Assembly (NCBI GenBank): GCA_030706735.1 | Contig: JAUZNZ010000005.1 | Span: 1 to 64,000 of the forward strand | Direction of reading: 5' to 3' | DNA: 64,000 bases | Origin: Bacteroidota bacterium | GTDB lineage: Bacteria; Bacteroidota; Bacteroidia; Chitinophagales; Chitinophagaceae | Part shown: in pieces, positions 17,493 to 26,880 of the stretch | Numbering within the stretch: position 1 is the stretch's first letter | How the letters are laid out: each line of letters begins with the position of its first letter | The notes under the pieces: generated by a model | The model's database searches: none | The model's input: only the letters and a program-made list of their open reading frames with translations | Told to the model about the DNA's origin: nothing | Translations under genes and position numbers: made by a program

Positions 17493-19169
17493 TCAGCTCT
17501 TCTTCTGTTCTTTCGCCCAGTTGTCTTTCAGCGTGACCGTCCGGTTAAAGATCATCTTCTCCTCTGAGCTGTCCTTATCGAGGGTAAAGTATCCTTTTCG
17601 CATGAACTGATAGCGTTCAGAGAATTTGGCCGTTCTCAGGGAGGGTTCGGCATAGGCGGCGGGCAGGATCTGCAGAGAATCGGGGTTGATATAATCCTTG
17701 AAATCACCCTCCGCATTCGAGGGATCTTCCACTTTGAAGAGGCGATCATAGAGGCGAAGCTCGAGAGTTACCGCATGGGGAACGCTCACCCAATGCAGGG
17801 TTGCCTGTACCTTGGTGCCGGATTGGTCCCCTCCGCTCTTGCTGCCAGGCAGGTAGGAACACTTCAGTTCCGTAATATGCCCCGAAGCGTCCTTGATCAC
17901 TTCGTCGCATTGAATGATATAGGCGCTTTTGAGGCGCACCTTTTGCCCGGGAGCCAGGCGGAAGAATTTTTTGGGCGGGTTCTCCATGAAATCTTCTCGT
18001 TCGATATAGAGTTGACCGCTGAATGGGATGCTGCGCTGGCCCATCCCGGGATCTTCGGGATTATTCTCCGTCGTCAGCATTTCCTCCCCTTCCGGGTAAT
18101 TGGTGATGACCAGTTTGAGGGGATCGAAGACGACCATTCGTCGCCAGGCGATCCTGTTCAGGTGTTCGCGGATGCAGAATTCCAGCAATGAAACATCGAT
18201 CAGGTTCTCTCTTTTTTGTACGCCGATCTTGTCCGCAAAGGTACGGATGCTTTCGGGGGTATACCCCCGGCGGCGGTACCCGGAAATGGTGGGCATGCGC
18301 GGATCGTCCCAGGAATGCACATGCTTGTCAGCAACCAGTTGAAGGAGCTTTCTCTTGCTCATCACCGTATAGGTCAGGTTGAGACGGGCGAATTCATATT
18401 GATGGGAGGGGAAGATACCGAGCTTTTCGATGAACCAGTCATAGAGGGGACGATGCGGAATGAATTCCAGGGTGCAGATGGAATGCGTGATCTTCTCTAT
18501 GGAATCACTTTGTCCATGCGCAAAATCATACATGGGGTAGATGCACCAGGCATCGCCTGTGCGGTGATGGTGGGCGTGCTTGATGCGGTACATGATCGGG
18601 TCGCGGAGGTGCATATTGGATGCGGCCATGTCGATCTTTGCGCGCAGCACTTTTTCCCCGTCGCGGTATTTTCCCGCCCGCATTTCGGCGAAGAGGCGCA
18701 GGTTCTCGTCTACGGAGCGGGCGCGGCAGGGGCTATTCTTCCCCGGTTCGGTAGGCGTCCCTTTCAGGGCGGCGATCTCTTCACTGCTGCTGTCGTCCAC
18801 GTAGGCCAGACCAAGGCGGATAAGGCGGGTGGCGAATTCGTAAAGGGGTTCGAAATAGTCCGACGCATAGAGTTCGCTGGCCCATTCGAAACCCAGCCAG
18901 CGGATATCCTCCTTGATGCTTTCCACGTATTCCGTATCCTCGGTGACCGGGTTGGTATCGTCGAAACGAAGGTTCGTCTTCCCACGGTATTTGAGTGCGA
19001 GGCCGAAATTCAGGCAAATGGATTTGGAGTGGCCGATATGCAGGTATCCATTCGGTTCGGGGGGGAACCGGGTCAGGATCGTCGTGTACCTGCCGGCTTC
19101 CAGGTCTTGTTCAACGATCTCTTCCAGGAAGTTCAGCGATTTTTCTTCTTCTTTTCTGATCTCAGACAT
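17493..19169 (-). CDS. glnS: Glutaminyl-tRNA synthetase
   Basis: This cytoplasmic class I synthetase attaches glutamine to tRNA-Gln. The 558-residue length from the ATG at 19169 (MSEIRKEEEK) is typical of bacterial GlnS. The class I HIGH motif is in PPEPNGYLHIGHSKS near 35-49, and the second signature appears as VMSKRKLLQLV near 270. The GlnS-specific FDDTNP and the C-terminal beta-barrel anticodon-binding domains are present. A longer frame to 19271 overlaps the upstream gene yggS and is not homologous. It is the last gene of a minus-strand cluster with yggS and the acyl-CoA dehydrogenase. Confidence 0.97.
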   Translation of the reverse strand: MSEIRKEEEKSLNFLEEIVEQDLEAGRYTTILTRFPPEPNGYLHIGHSKSICLNFGLALKYRGKTNLRFDDTNPVTEDTEYVESIKEDIRWLGFEWASELYASDYFEPLYEFATRLIRLGLAYVDDSSSEEIAALKGTPTEPGKNSPCRARSVDENLRLFAEMRAGKYRDGEKVLRAKIDMAASNMHLRDPIMYRIKHAHHHRTGDAWCIYPMYDFAHGQSDSIEKITHSICTLEFIPHRPLYDWFIEKLGIFPSHQYEFARLNLTYTVMSKRKLLQLVADKHVHSWDDPRMPTISGYRRRGYTPESIRTFADKIGVQKRENLIDVSLLEFCIREHLNRIAWRRMVVFDPLKLVITNYPEGEEMLTTENNPEDPGMGQRSIPFSGQLYIEREDFMENPPKKFFRLAPGQKVRLKSAYIIQCDEVIKDASGHITELKCSYLPGSKSGGDQSGTKVQATLHWVSVPHAVTLELRLYDRLFKVEDPSNAEGDFKDYINPDSLQILPAAYAEPSLRTAKFSERYQFMRKGYFTLDKDSSEEKMIFNRTVTLKDNWAKEQKKS

Positions 19170-19233
19170 AGTGATCGGTTCCTTTGGAATGTGCGAATTT
19201 ACTTCATCTGGGGGAGCCCGCCAAAGGGGGCAG

Positions 19234-19920
19234 TCACCGGCTTTCACGCGCTCCGAAGAGGAGGCTGCCAATCCTGATCATATTGCTGCCTTCCCGGATC
19301 GCGATGCGATAGTCGCCGCTCATGCCCATGGAGAGGACGGCGGACGGCAGTGCGCCGAAGTATTTGTCCCAGGAGGCCTTTAACGAGCGAAACTCGGCGG
19401 TGATGAGGGCTTCGTCCCCGGTAAAGGAGGCCATGCCCATCAGGCCAATGACGCGTACATGGGAAAGTACCGACAAGGCGGGGGATGGGTTAGTTGCGGG
19501 GGCGGGGGATGGCGTGAGCAATTGTTCCAGTTCCGACGCGTCGAAGCCGAACTTCGTCTCTTCGCGGGCAATATGCACCTGCAAGAGGCAGTCGATGATG
19601 CGACCGCAGCGCGCAGCCTGCTTATCGACCTCTTTGAGCAGCCTGAGGCTGTCGATGCTATGAATGAGATGGACGAAGGGGGCGATGGCTTTGACCTTAT
19701 TCGATTGGAGATGGCCGATGAAGTGCCAGCGGATATCCCGGGGCAGGCCGGCCTGCTTGTCTGTCAGTTCCTGCACGTAGTTCTCGCCGAAGTCGCGCTG
19801 GCCGAGGTCGTAGAGATGGCGGATGTCCTCCGGAGGCTTTGTCTTGGAGACGGCCACCAGCGTCACGCCCGTACCCAATTCCGAGAGAAATGAATTGTAT
19901 GTTGTTCGGTCTATCGCCAT
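19234..19920 (-). CDS. YggS/PLPBP-family pyridoxal-phosphate homeostasis protein
   Basis: This 228-residue cytoplasmic TIM-barrel protein binds PLP and takes part in vitamin B6 and amino-acid homeostasis rather than catalysing a known reaction. The cofactor lysine lies in LVAVSKTKP (Lys26). The family hallmarks DFGENYVQEL near 58 and WHFIGHLQSNKVK near 82 are clear. The C-terminal phosphate-binding region LSMGMSGDYRIAIREGSNMIRIG is present in full. Its start codon directly follows the stop codon of the acyl-CoA dehydrogenase, so the two are translationally linked. Confidence 0.95.
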   Translation of the reverse strand: MAIDRTTYNSFLSELGTGVTLVAVSKTKPPEDIRHLYDLGQRDFGENYVQELTDKQAGLPRDIRWHFIGHLQSNKVKAIAPFVHLIHSIDSLRLLKEVDKQAARCGRIIDCLLQVHIAREETKFGFDASELEQLLTPSPAPATNPSPALSVLSHVRVIGLMGMASFTGDEALITAEFRSLKASWDKYFGALPSAVLSMGMSGDYRIAIREGSNMIRIGSLLFGARESR

Positions 19921-21075
19921 TTATTTCAGAATGGAGCGGCCGATCACGATGCGTTGCACCTCGCTGGTTCCTTCATAGATCTGGGTGATCTTCGCGTCAC
20001 GCATCAGCCTTTCCACGTGATATTCTTTGACGTACCCATAACCGCCATGCACCTGAACTGCTTCCGTGGCGGTCCACATGGCCGTTTCCGAAGCAAATAC
20101 CTTGGCCATCGAAGAGCTCAGGGCAAAATCCAGGTCATTATCCTTTTCCCATGCCGCGCGGAGGCAAAGAAGGCGGGAGGCCTCGATGCGGGTCGCCATA
20201 TCCGCCAGCTTGAACTGGATCGCCTGGTGATGCATGATTTCCCTGCCGAAGGCCTTTCTCTCCTTTGAATACTTCAAGGCCAGTTCATAGGCGCCGGACG
20301 CGATCCCCAGGGCCTGGGAAGCGATGCCGATACGGCCGCCGGCGAGCGTTTTCATCGCGAAGGAAAAGCCTGATCCTTGCTCCCCTACCCGATTCTCCCT
20401 GGGTACCTTCACGTCGGTGAACGAAATGCTATGGGTATCGCTGCCCCGGATGCCCAGCTTATTTTCCTTTGCGCCGACGGTCACCCCGGGGGAGCTCTTT
20501 TCGACGATCAGGGTATTGATGCCTTTGCTCCCTTTCGATGGATCCGTTTGCGCCATGACCAGGTAGACGGAGGCGGAGTTCCCATTGGTGATCCAGTTCT
20601 TTGTGCCATTCAGTAAATAATGGTCCCCCTTGTCTTCGGCCGTGGTGCGCTGCGAAGTGGCGTCGCTGCCTGCTTCGGGCTCGCTCAATAAGAAGGCGCC
20701 GATATAGAGTTCCCCATCCTTGCGGCCCTGCGCCAGGGGCGTCAGGTATTTTTGTTTTTGTGACTCTGAGCCGAACTTTTCGAGCCCCCAGCATACCAGG
20801 CTATTATTAACGCTCATGCAAACGCTGACGCTGGCGTCGACCTTACTGATCTCCTCCATGGCCAGGACATAGCTGATCGTGTCCATGCCGGCTCCCCCAT
20901 ATTTGGGGTCCACCATCATCCCCATGAAACCCAATTCGGCCAGTTTGAGTACCTGCTCTTTCGGAAAGCGCTGCTTCTCGTCCCGCTCGATCACGCCGGG
21001 CAGGCATTCGCTCTGCGCAAAATCACGGGCGGCCCTTTGGATCATCAGGTGCTCTTCGGATAATTGAAAATGCAT
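19921..21075 (-). CDS. Acyl-CoA dehydrogenase
   Basis: This FAD enzyme of 384 residues performs the first alpha,beta-dehydrogenation of an acyl-CoA. Family motifs are LSEPEAGSDATSQRTTA (FAD/acyl-CoA binding, about 130-147), the ITNGNSASVYLVMAQTD stretch, the QVHGGYGYVKEYHVERLMRD motif near 335-355 and IYEGTSEVQRIVIGR, with the usual catalytic-base region, near the end. The start is the ATG at 21075 (MHFQLSEEH). The length and motifs suggest a short-/branched-chain or butyryl-CoA type. It sits close to an acyl-CoA mutase, which would fit branched-chain or odd-chain acyl catabolism, though they are on opposite strands. Confidence 0.95.
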   Translation of the reverse strand: MHFQLSEEHLMIQRAARDFAQSECLPGVIERDEKQRFPKEQVLKLAELGFMGMMVDPKYGGAGMDTISYVLAMEEISKVDASVSVCMSVNNSLVCWGLEKFGSESQKQKYLTPLAQGRKDGELYIGAFLLSEPEAGSDATSQRTTAEDKGDHYLLNGTKNWITNGNSASVYLVMAQTDPSKGSKGINTLIVEKSSPGVTVGAKENKLGIRGSDTHSISFTDVKVPRENRVGEQGSGFSFAMKTLAGGRIGIASQALGIASGAYELALKYSKERKAFGREIMHHQAIQFKLADMATRIEASRLLCLRAAWEKDNDLDFALSSSMAKVFASETAMWTATEAVQVHGGYGYVKEYHVERLMRDAKITQIYEGTSEVQRIVIGRSILK

Positions 21076-21149
21076 AAGGTGGCAATCATTTGCTTGGCGC
21101 AAATGTAGTAAGAAGTCGATCAGGAAACTAACAGTTGGTAGTTTTTTTG

Positions 21150-21668
21150 TCAGGAGACGATGGCGTCCGCTTTCTCATCAAGGAGGGCGATGGCTGTCTT
21201 GAAGATCACGACGAAGAGACCGGCCTCTTCTTCGGTAAAATTGCTTGTGGCCTCTTCCTCGTCTTCCTCATCGCTTTCGCCATAGATGATCGCAGCGGCA
21301 AACTGGAGCAAGTGCGGCTGGCTGAAGGAATCCATAATGGTCATGGCATCGGTTTCGTCGAAACCGTCATGGAACACTTCTTCCATTTCGTCGAACTCCT
21401 TATTGAATGCCTCTTCGAATTCTTTTTCCGAAACGGGGGGGATGGGCGTTTTTATCTCGCGGAAGCTGAGAAAGATCACCGTCAGGATGTAGGCGATGTC
21501 TTCTCTTGCATCAGGCACTTTCAATTCGCGGCTTTCTCCCAATACATACCCGACCAGGGCGGGTTGTTCATTGGCGAATGCGTCCCAGATCTCTTCGACC
21601 TGGCCTTCGTCCATGCGCTGGATGCATTCATTCACATAGTCGATCGTATCATCGGTAATTTTTTGCAT
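21150..21668 (-). CDS. Uncharacterised acidic helical protein
   Basis: This 172-residue product has no signal peptide or membrane segment. It is very acidic, with clusters such as EKEFEEAFNKEFDEMEE near 100 and ESDEEDEEE near 139. The rest looks helical. No family is recognised. It lies 74 bases upstream of the acyl-CoA dehydrogenase on the same strand and could be the first gene of that cluster. The clean start ATG, full codon structure and separation from neighbours support a real gene. Confidence 0.65.
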   Translation of the reverse strand: MQKITDDTIDYVNECIQRMDEGQVEEIWDAFANEQPALVGYVLGESRELKVPDAREDIAYILTVIFLSFREIKTPIPPVSEKEFEEAFNKEFDEMEEVFHDGFDETDAMTIMDSFSQPHLLQFAAAIIYGESDEEDEEEATSNFTEEEAGLFVVIFKTAIALLDEKADAIVS

Positions 21669-21808
21669 CCCGTATTTTCCTCAAACCTACACCAAAAAGC
21701 TAAATGGACAAAAGATCGCTGAAAGACAAAAATGAAGGCCGGATGAGGGCTGGCGACGGGAAACGCATAAGGATTTCCCCTAATTTCTTCGCTTTATAGC
21801 CAAATATG

Positions 21809-21816
21809 TACCTTCG
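21809..21816 (+). promoter_or_regulatory. -7-like element TACCTTCG
   Basis: TACCTTCG differs from TAnnTTTG by one base. It lies 10 bases before the ATG at 21827 and overlaps the alternative ATG at 21806. If used, the transcript would have a very short leader, and the later ATG would be the real start. Confidence 0.35.
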
Positions 21817-21826
21817 CCGAACCCAT

Positions 21827-23296
21827 ATGACCAGGAACAATTTGCCCGGAACTCATCCCTCCTTATCCCTCTCCGTGTCTTCGGAGATCGGCCGTTTGCG
21901 CCGACTCCTGGTGCACAGCCCCGACAGCGGGCTGGGCAAAGTGGTCCCCTCCAAAGCGCAGGACTGGCTGTTCGAGGACATCGTCCATCTCGACACCATC
22001 CGGCGGAAGGAATACGACTTCTATACCAAGGTGCTGCTCTATTTCCTTGATCCGGAAAAGATAAAAGGCCGTCTCGCCGCGATCGACGACGAAAAGAGCA
22101 ACCGCCGGTTCTATAAGCCGGGCGACGATCAGTTCTTTCGTTCCGACAAGGTCGTCGAGTTGCAATGGCTGCTTGCCGATATCCTGACCGACCATGAGAT
22201 CAAGCTGAAGCTCGTCGCCTCGGTTTGCGCCATCGAGGCCTGTTCGTACGATACGCAAAAAGAGCTCCAGAAGCTCTCCCCCGTGCTCCTGGCGAAAACG
22301 TTCATCAGCGGCACCCTCAATGACGAAGAGATGTTGTTCGCGCCCATTCCCAATTTTATTTTCACCCGTGACATCGGCATCGTGATCAATGATCACGTTT
22401 TATTGAACAAGCCGGCCAAGAAGGCACGAACCCGGGAGGCCCTGCTGGCCAAATACATCTTCTTCAATCACCCTCTTTTTTCGACTTACCAGCAAAAGAT
22501 CATCGAACTGGCCGATACGCATCATCATTTCCTTCTGCCCAGGGAAGGAGACGACAAGAAAGTGACGCTTGAAGGCGGTGACGTGATGGTCGTCAGCAAG
22601 GAACACCTGCTGATCGGCGTCAGTGAACGCACGACGCAGGAGGCCGCTCACCAGGCGATCAAGATCCTGTTCGAGCGGAACGTCGTCAAGAAGATCACGA
22701 TCCTGCGCATCCCGAAAAAAAGGGACTATATGCATATCGATACCCTGTTCACCCAGGTGAAACGAAATGTTTGGATCATGTTGGGGATCTTTTCGAAAAA
22801 ATCGATCAAGCGTGAGGATGAGGACTCGGTAGAGCGCATCCTGGAGGGCAGTAAAAAAGAGGACAAGCTGCGCATCATTCAATTTCGAAAAAAAGATATT
22901 TCTAATCCGGAATACTTCGACAGCCTGGAAGATCTGCTGACTGATATCAGCCGGAACGACCTTGGCTGCACCGGGAAGATCAGGTTCATCTATTCCGGCA
23001 ACAATGAATTCCCTTTTGATGCCCGGGAGCAATGGACGGACTCGTGCAACCTGCTGGCCCTGAAAGAAGGGGTCGTTTTGGGGTATGACCGCAATGACAA
23101 GACGATCGAGGCGTTTAAGAGCAACGGGTTCGAGGTCATCCATGCGCATGACCTGATCGCCGGACTGGAGAAGGGAGAGATCGATCCCGACAGCATGGAG
23201 GATACGCTGATCCTGATGCCTTCCGCGGAACTTTCCCGGGCGAGGGGTGGATTTCATTGCATGAGCATGCCCCTGCTGCGCGATGAACTGGAGTAA
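21827..23296 (+). CDS. Arginine deiminase-family (amidinotransferase-fold) protein
   Basis: This 489-residue protein (from the ATG at 21827; an ATG at 21806 is also possible) belongs to the guanidine-modifying superfamily. The N-terminal segment SEIGRLRRLLVHSPDSGL is typical of arginine deiminases. Catalytic signatures are FTRDIG (Asp), LEGGDVMVV (Glu), MHIDTLFTQV (His) and the terminal GGFHCMSMPL with the nucleophilic Cys. The expected reaction is arginine to citrulline plus ammonia. It is longer than classical ArcA (about 410 residues), with extra sequence around 90-140 and 290-340. It is followed after 24 bases by a CtlX-like hydrolase of the same fold. Confidence 0.88.
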   Translation: MTRNNLPGTHPSLSLSVSSEIGRLRRLLVHSPDSGLGKVVPSKAQDWLFEDIVHLDTIRRKEYDFYTKVLLYFLDPEKIKGRLAAIDDEKSNRRFYKPGDDQFFRSDKVVELQWLLADILTDHEIKLKLVASVCAIEACSYDTQKELQKLSPVLLAKTFISGTLNDEEMLFAPIPNFIFTRDIGIVINDHVLLNKPAKKARTREALLAKYIFFNHPLFSTYQQKIIELADTHHHFLLPREGDDKKVTLEGGDVMVVSKEHLLIGVSERTTQEAAHQAIKILFERNVVKKITILRIPKKRDYMHIDTLFTQVKRNVWIMLGIFSKKSIKREDEDSVERILEGSKKEDKLRIIQFRKKDISNPEYFDSLEDLLTDISRNDLGCTGKIRFIYSGNNEFPFDAREQWTDSCNLLALKEGVVLGYDRNDKTIEAFKSNGFEVIHAHDLIAGLEKGEIDPDSMEDTLILMPSAELSRARGGFHCMSMPLLRDELE

Positions 23297-23320
23297 GGCG
23301 ATGAACCGGAGTAAGAAACG

Positions 23321-24241
23321 ATGCAGACGACCTCACACATACTGATGATACGCCCTGTACATTTCGGTTTTAACCCGGAGACGGCCGTGAACAATGCGTT
23401 CCAGATGCCGGGCGGGGGGAAAGGCGTCCAGGAACAGGCGTTGAGGGAATTCGACGGCTGCGTATCGGTATTGCGTGCCCATGGCGTGGACGTCATCGTC
23501 ATCGAGGACAACCCTGAGCCACACACTCCCGATTCCATATTTCCAAACAATTGGGTCTCTTTTCATCGCAATGGGACGGTATGCCTGTACCCCATGTTTG
23601 CGGAGAACCGGAGGCTGGAACGGCGGCCCGGCATCCTGGAATCGCTGGCCGGCAAATTCACGATCAAGCGCACGCTCGACCTCAGTCATTATGAACGGGA
23701 AGGCCTTTTCCTGGAGGGGACGGGCAGCATGGTCCTTGACCGGCAAAAGCATATTGCCTATGCCTGTCTGTCGCCGCGCACCGAAAGGAAAGTGCTGCTG
23801 GATTTCTGTGAAAGGATGGGGTACAAGCCCGTGCCTTTCCGGGCCGTCGATGCCAAGGGGCAGCCGATCTATCATACGAATGTCATGATGTGCGTGGCCG
23901 ATGCATATGTCGTGATCTGCCTGGACAGCCTGCCGATCAATGAAGAGAGGGACCAGGTTCGCGCGGCCATTGCCGAATCAGAAAAAGACGTCGTGGCGAT
24001 CAGTCTGGATCAAATGCAGCATTTTGCGGGCAATATGTTGCAGGTGCAAAATGACAAAAAGGAAAAACTGCTGGTCATGTCCACGCAAGCCTATACTTCG
24101 CTGACCCCCGCGCAACGGGAAAAACTGAGCTCCTATAACCGCATCATCCATTTCCCTCTCGACAGCATCGAGCGCCATGGCGGAGGCAGCGCACGGTGCA
24201 TGATGGCGGAGGTACACCTGCCTTCCCCGGCCCAAGCCTGA
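23321..24241 (+). CDS. ctlX: CtlX-like hydrolase of the amidinotransferase superfamily
   Basis: This 306-residue protein resembles CtlX, a protein named for citrulline utilisation, and more distantly dimethylarginine dimethylaminohydrolase. Visible motifs are PDSIFPNNWVSFH near 72-84, FLEGTGSMVLDR near 126-137, YHTNVMMCVAD near 184-194 and the terminal GGGSARCMMAE with the nucleophilic Cys. Asp/Glu/His/Cys positions of the fold are all present. It probably acts on arginine or citrulline derivatives made by the upstream enzyme. The exact substrate is not settled for this family. Confidence 0.85.
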   Translation: MQTTSHILMIRPVHFGFNPETAVNNAFQMPGGGKGVQEQALREFDGCVSVLRAHGVDVIVIEDNPEPHTPDSIFPNNWVSFHRNGTVCLYPMFAENRRLERRPGILESLAGKFTIKRTLDLSHYEREGLFLEGTGSMVLDRQKHIAYACLSPRTERKVLLDFCERMGYKPVPFRAVDAKGQPIYHTNVMMCVADAYVVICLDSLPINEERDQVRAAIAESEKDVVAISLDQMQHFAGNMLQVQNDKKEKLLVMSTQAYTSLTPAQREKLSSYNRIIHFPLDSIERHGGGSARCMMAEVHLPSPAQA

Positions 24242-24260
24242 GATTGCCCCTTCAAGGCCG

Positions 24261-24290
24261 TTGTCGTATCAAATCAAATCCTTACTTTTG
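24261..24290 (+). promoter_or_regulatory. pfkA promoter: TTG-N19-TACTTTTG
   Basis: TTG at 24261-24263 and TACTTTTG at 24283-24290 are separated by 19 bases, an exact fit to the Bacteroidota promoter. The leader to the pfkA ATG is about 85-90 bases and is AT-rich. Confidence 0.75.
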
Positions 24291-24382
24291 GGACTTCTTT
24301 TACGTTACAATAGAAATTATTCAACAAATCTTGCCATTGTTTAGCGTTTTTTTAAAACTACAAACCCTAGAATTGATTTTTG

Positions 24383-25366
24383 ATGGAAAACAAAGTCACT
24401 AAAATTGGCGTGCTCACTTCGGGAGGCGATGCCCCGGGAATGAACGCAGCCATCCGTGCCGTTGTTCGAACCGGTATTTATTATGGGCTGGAAGTATTTG
24501 GCATTATGCGTGGCTATAGCGGGATGATCGAGAACGATATCGTCCCCATGCATTCCAGGAGTGTAGCCAATATCATACAACGCGGGGGTACGATCCTGAA
24601 GACGGCCCGGTGCAAGGAATTTTTCGAATATGAAGGCCGGAAAAAAGCGTACGGCAATCTGAAGAAGATCGGGGTGAACGGCCTGGTCATCATTGGCGGG
24701 GATGGTTCCTTTCGCGGAGCCCATAAATTAAGCAGTGAATTCGATATTCCGTGCATCGGCCTGCCGGGCACGATCGATAAGGATATAGCGGGCACCGATT
24801 TCACCATCGGCTTTGACACCGCCGTCAATACAGCGGTGGAGGCGATCGACAAGATCCGCGATACGGCGGATGCCCATGACCGGTTGTTCATTATCGAGGT
24901 CATGGGAAGAGATGCGGGTTATATCGCCCTGCACAGCGGCATCGCCACCGGGGCGGAGAACATCCTGATCCCCGAGCGCAAGACGGACATCGAGGAGCTT
25001 CTCAGTTCGCTCCTGGAAAAGGAACGCCGGAAGAAACTGGTCAACCTGGTAGTCGTCGCGGAAGGCGACAATTTCGGGGGCGGAGCCGAAGTGGCCCGCA
25101 TCATCAAGGAGCGCCTGCCGACGATCGATACCCGGGTCTGTGTGTTGGGTCATATCCAGCGGGGCGGTGCGCCCAGCTGCATGGACCGGCTCCTGGCCAG
25201 CCGCATGGGTTATTCCGCGGTAGAGTGCCTGCTGGAAGGCAAGCATAATGTCATGGTCGGCATCCTGAACAATAAAATGCACTATACGCCGCTGGAAAAA
25301 GCGGTAAAAGCCAAACAGCGGATCAGTGAAGACTGGTTAAAGATCGTGAAAATATTAGCTTCATAA
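24383..25366 (+). CDS. pfkA: 6-phosphofructokinase
   Basis: This glycolytic enzyme phosphorylates fructose-6-phosphate to the 1,6-bisphosphate. The 327-residue size is normal for bacterial ATP-type PfkA. Motifs are IGVLTSGGDAPGMNAAIRAV at the N-terminus, GGDGSFRGA near 100-108, PGTIDKDIAGTDFTIGFDTA near 124-143 with catalytic Asp in TIDND/TIDKD position, and HIQRGG near 250. The Gly at GGDGS favours ATP over pyrophosphate as donor. The ATG at 24383 was chosen over an adjacent TTG. It lies 20 bases upstream of pyk. Confidence 0.97.
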   Translation: MENKVTKIGVLTSGGDAPGMNAAIRAVVRTGIYYGLEVFGIMRGYSGMIENDIVPMHSRSVANIIQRGGTILKTARCKEFFEYEGRKKAYGNLKKIGVNGLVIIGGDGSFRGAHKLSSEFDIPCIGLPGTIDKDIAGTDFTIGFDTAVNTAVEAIDKIRDTADAHDRLFIIEVMGRDAGYIALHSGIATGAENILIPERKTDIEELLSSLLEKERRKKLVNLVVVAEGDNFGGGAEVARIIKERLPTIDTRVCVLGHIQRGGAPSCMDRLLASRMGYSAVECLLEGKHNVMVGILNNKMHYTPLEKAVKAKQRISEDWLKIVKILAS

Positions 25367-25386
25367 CACAAACAACATCCCACTAC

Positions 25387-26880
25387 ATGTCAAAAGATCT
25401 ATCGAAATATCTGTATCACGGAATGGATAAGGAGGCAGGACTTCAGCATACTTTCCACAAGACCAAGATCGTCGCCACGGTAGGGCCGGCCTGCGATACC
25501 TATGAAAAGCTGCTGGAGCTGGTGAAGGCGGGAGTAAACGTTTTCCGGCTCAATTTTTCGCATGGCTCGCACGAGGACAAGGCCAAGATCATCCAGCATA
25601 TCCGGGACATCAATGTCAAGGAACCCTATAATATTTCGATACTCGGCGACCTGCAGGGCCCCAAGCTGCGTGTGGGAGACATCCAGGACGGCGCGCTGGC
25701 CATCGCTCCGGGCGATATCCTGACCTTCACCTCCAAGGAAAAAGTGATAGGCACCAAGGACAAGATCTATGTGAGCTACCCGAACCTGCATAACGACGTC
25801 GAAGTAGGCAACAAGATCCTGATCGACGACGGCAAGCTCGAGGTGGTGGTCGTGAACGTGGGGGCGGATGGCGACGTGAAGGTCGCGGTGACCTATGGCG
25901 GCATCCTGTTGCCGAAAAAGGGGGTCAACCTGCCTGATACGAAAATATCCCTGCCTTCGATGACCGAAAAGGATATCCTCGATCTCGCCTTTATCATCGA
26001 CCAGAAATTGGACTGGGTCGCCTTATCCTTTGTGCGGATGGCCGAGGATATCGTCGATCTCAAGCGGCGTCTCGCGGAAAAGGCGAGCCGGACGAAGGTG
26101 ATCGCCAAGATCGAAATGCCTTCGGCGCTTGATGACCTGCGCAATATCATTATCGAGTCTGACGGCGTGATGGTAGCCAGGGGCGATCTGGGCGTGGAGC
26201 TGCCGGTAGAAAAAGTTCCGATGGCGCAGCGCGAGATCATCCGCAAATCCATTCACCGGGCAAAGCCCGTTATCGTCGCGACGCAGATGATGGAAAGCAT
26301 GATCGACCGGGTAAAGCCCAACCGGAGCGAGATCACCGACGTGGCCAACGCCGTACTGGAGGGCGCGGATGCGGTCATGCTGAGTGCAGAAACGGCCACG
26401 GGGCAACATCCCGCCCTGGTCGTCGAGACGATGCGCAAGATCATCCTGGAGGTCGAAAAAACGGAGTACCGGTATAACCGGGAGGAGGACCTCAAGCCGC
26501 AACAGCATTCCCCCTCCTTCCTAAGCGACGCGATCTGCTACAATGCCTGCAAGCTGGCCAGGGATACCAATGCGGACGCGTTGATCGGCATGACGCAAAG
26601 CGGATACACCGCCTTTATGCTGTCCAGTTACCGGCCCAAGTCACCCCTGTATATCTTCTCCAAAGAGAGGAGCGTGATCAACCAGCTCAGTCTGAGCTGG
26701 GGCGTACGGGCCTTTTATTATGGAGAGGAGGAAAGCGTCGACGGCATAATCCGCGACGAACATAAGATCCTTATGGAAAGAGGCTTTATCAAGAGCGGCG
26801 ACGTGGTCGTCAATACGGGCAGCCTGCCCGTGGAGAAGCATGTTCCGACGAACATGCTCAAGGTCACAAAGCTGGAGTAG
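25387..26880 (+). CDS. pyk: Pyruvate kinase
   Basis: This glycolytic enzyme of 497 residues makes pyruvate and ATP from phosphoenolpyruvate and ADP. The N-terminal KTKIVATVGPACDTYEKLLEL and RLNFSHGSHEDK motifs, the active-site IAKIEMPSALDDL near 238 and the signature GVMVARGDLGVELPVEKVP near 258 are all present. MLSAETATGQHP follows near 333. A C-terminal allosteric-type domain is present, with its final segment VVNTGSLPVEKHVPTNMLKV. It is co-oriented with pfkA and probably in the same transcript. Its 3' end overlaps the 3' end of the convergent cutC gene by 17 bases. Confidence 0.97.
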   Translation: MSKDLSKYLYHGMDKEAGLQHTFHKTKIVATVGPACDTYEKLLELVKAGVNVFRLNFSHGSHEDKAKIIQHIRDINVKEPYNISILGDLQGPKLRVGDIQDGALAIAPGDILTFTSKEKVIGTKDKIYVSYPNLHNDVEVGNKILIDDGKLEVVVVNVGADGDVKVAVTYGGILLPKKGVNLPDTKISLPSMTEKDILDLAFIIDQKLDWVALSFVRMAEDIVDLKRRLAEKASRTKVIAKIEMPSALDDLRNIIIESDGVMVARGDLGVELPVEKVPMAQREIIRKSIHRAKPVIVATQMMESMIDRVKPNRSEITDVANAVLEGADAVMLSAETATGQHPALVVETMRKIILEVEKTEYRYNREEDLKPQQHSPSFLSDAICYNACKLARDTNADALIGMTQSGYTAFMLSSYRPKSPLYIFSKERSVINQLSLSWGVRAFYYGEEESVDGIIRDEHKILMERGFIKSGDVVVNTGSLPVEKHVPTNMLKVTKLE

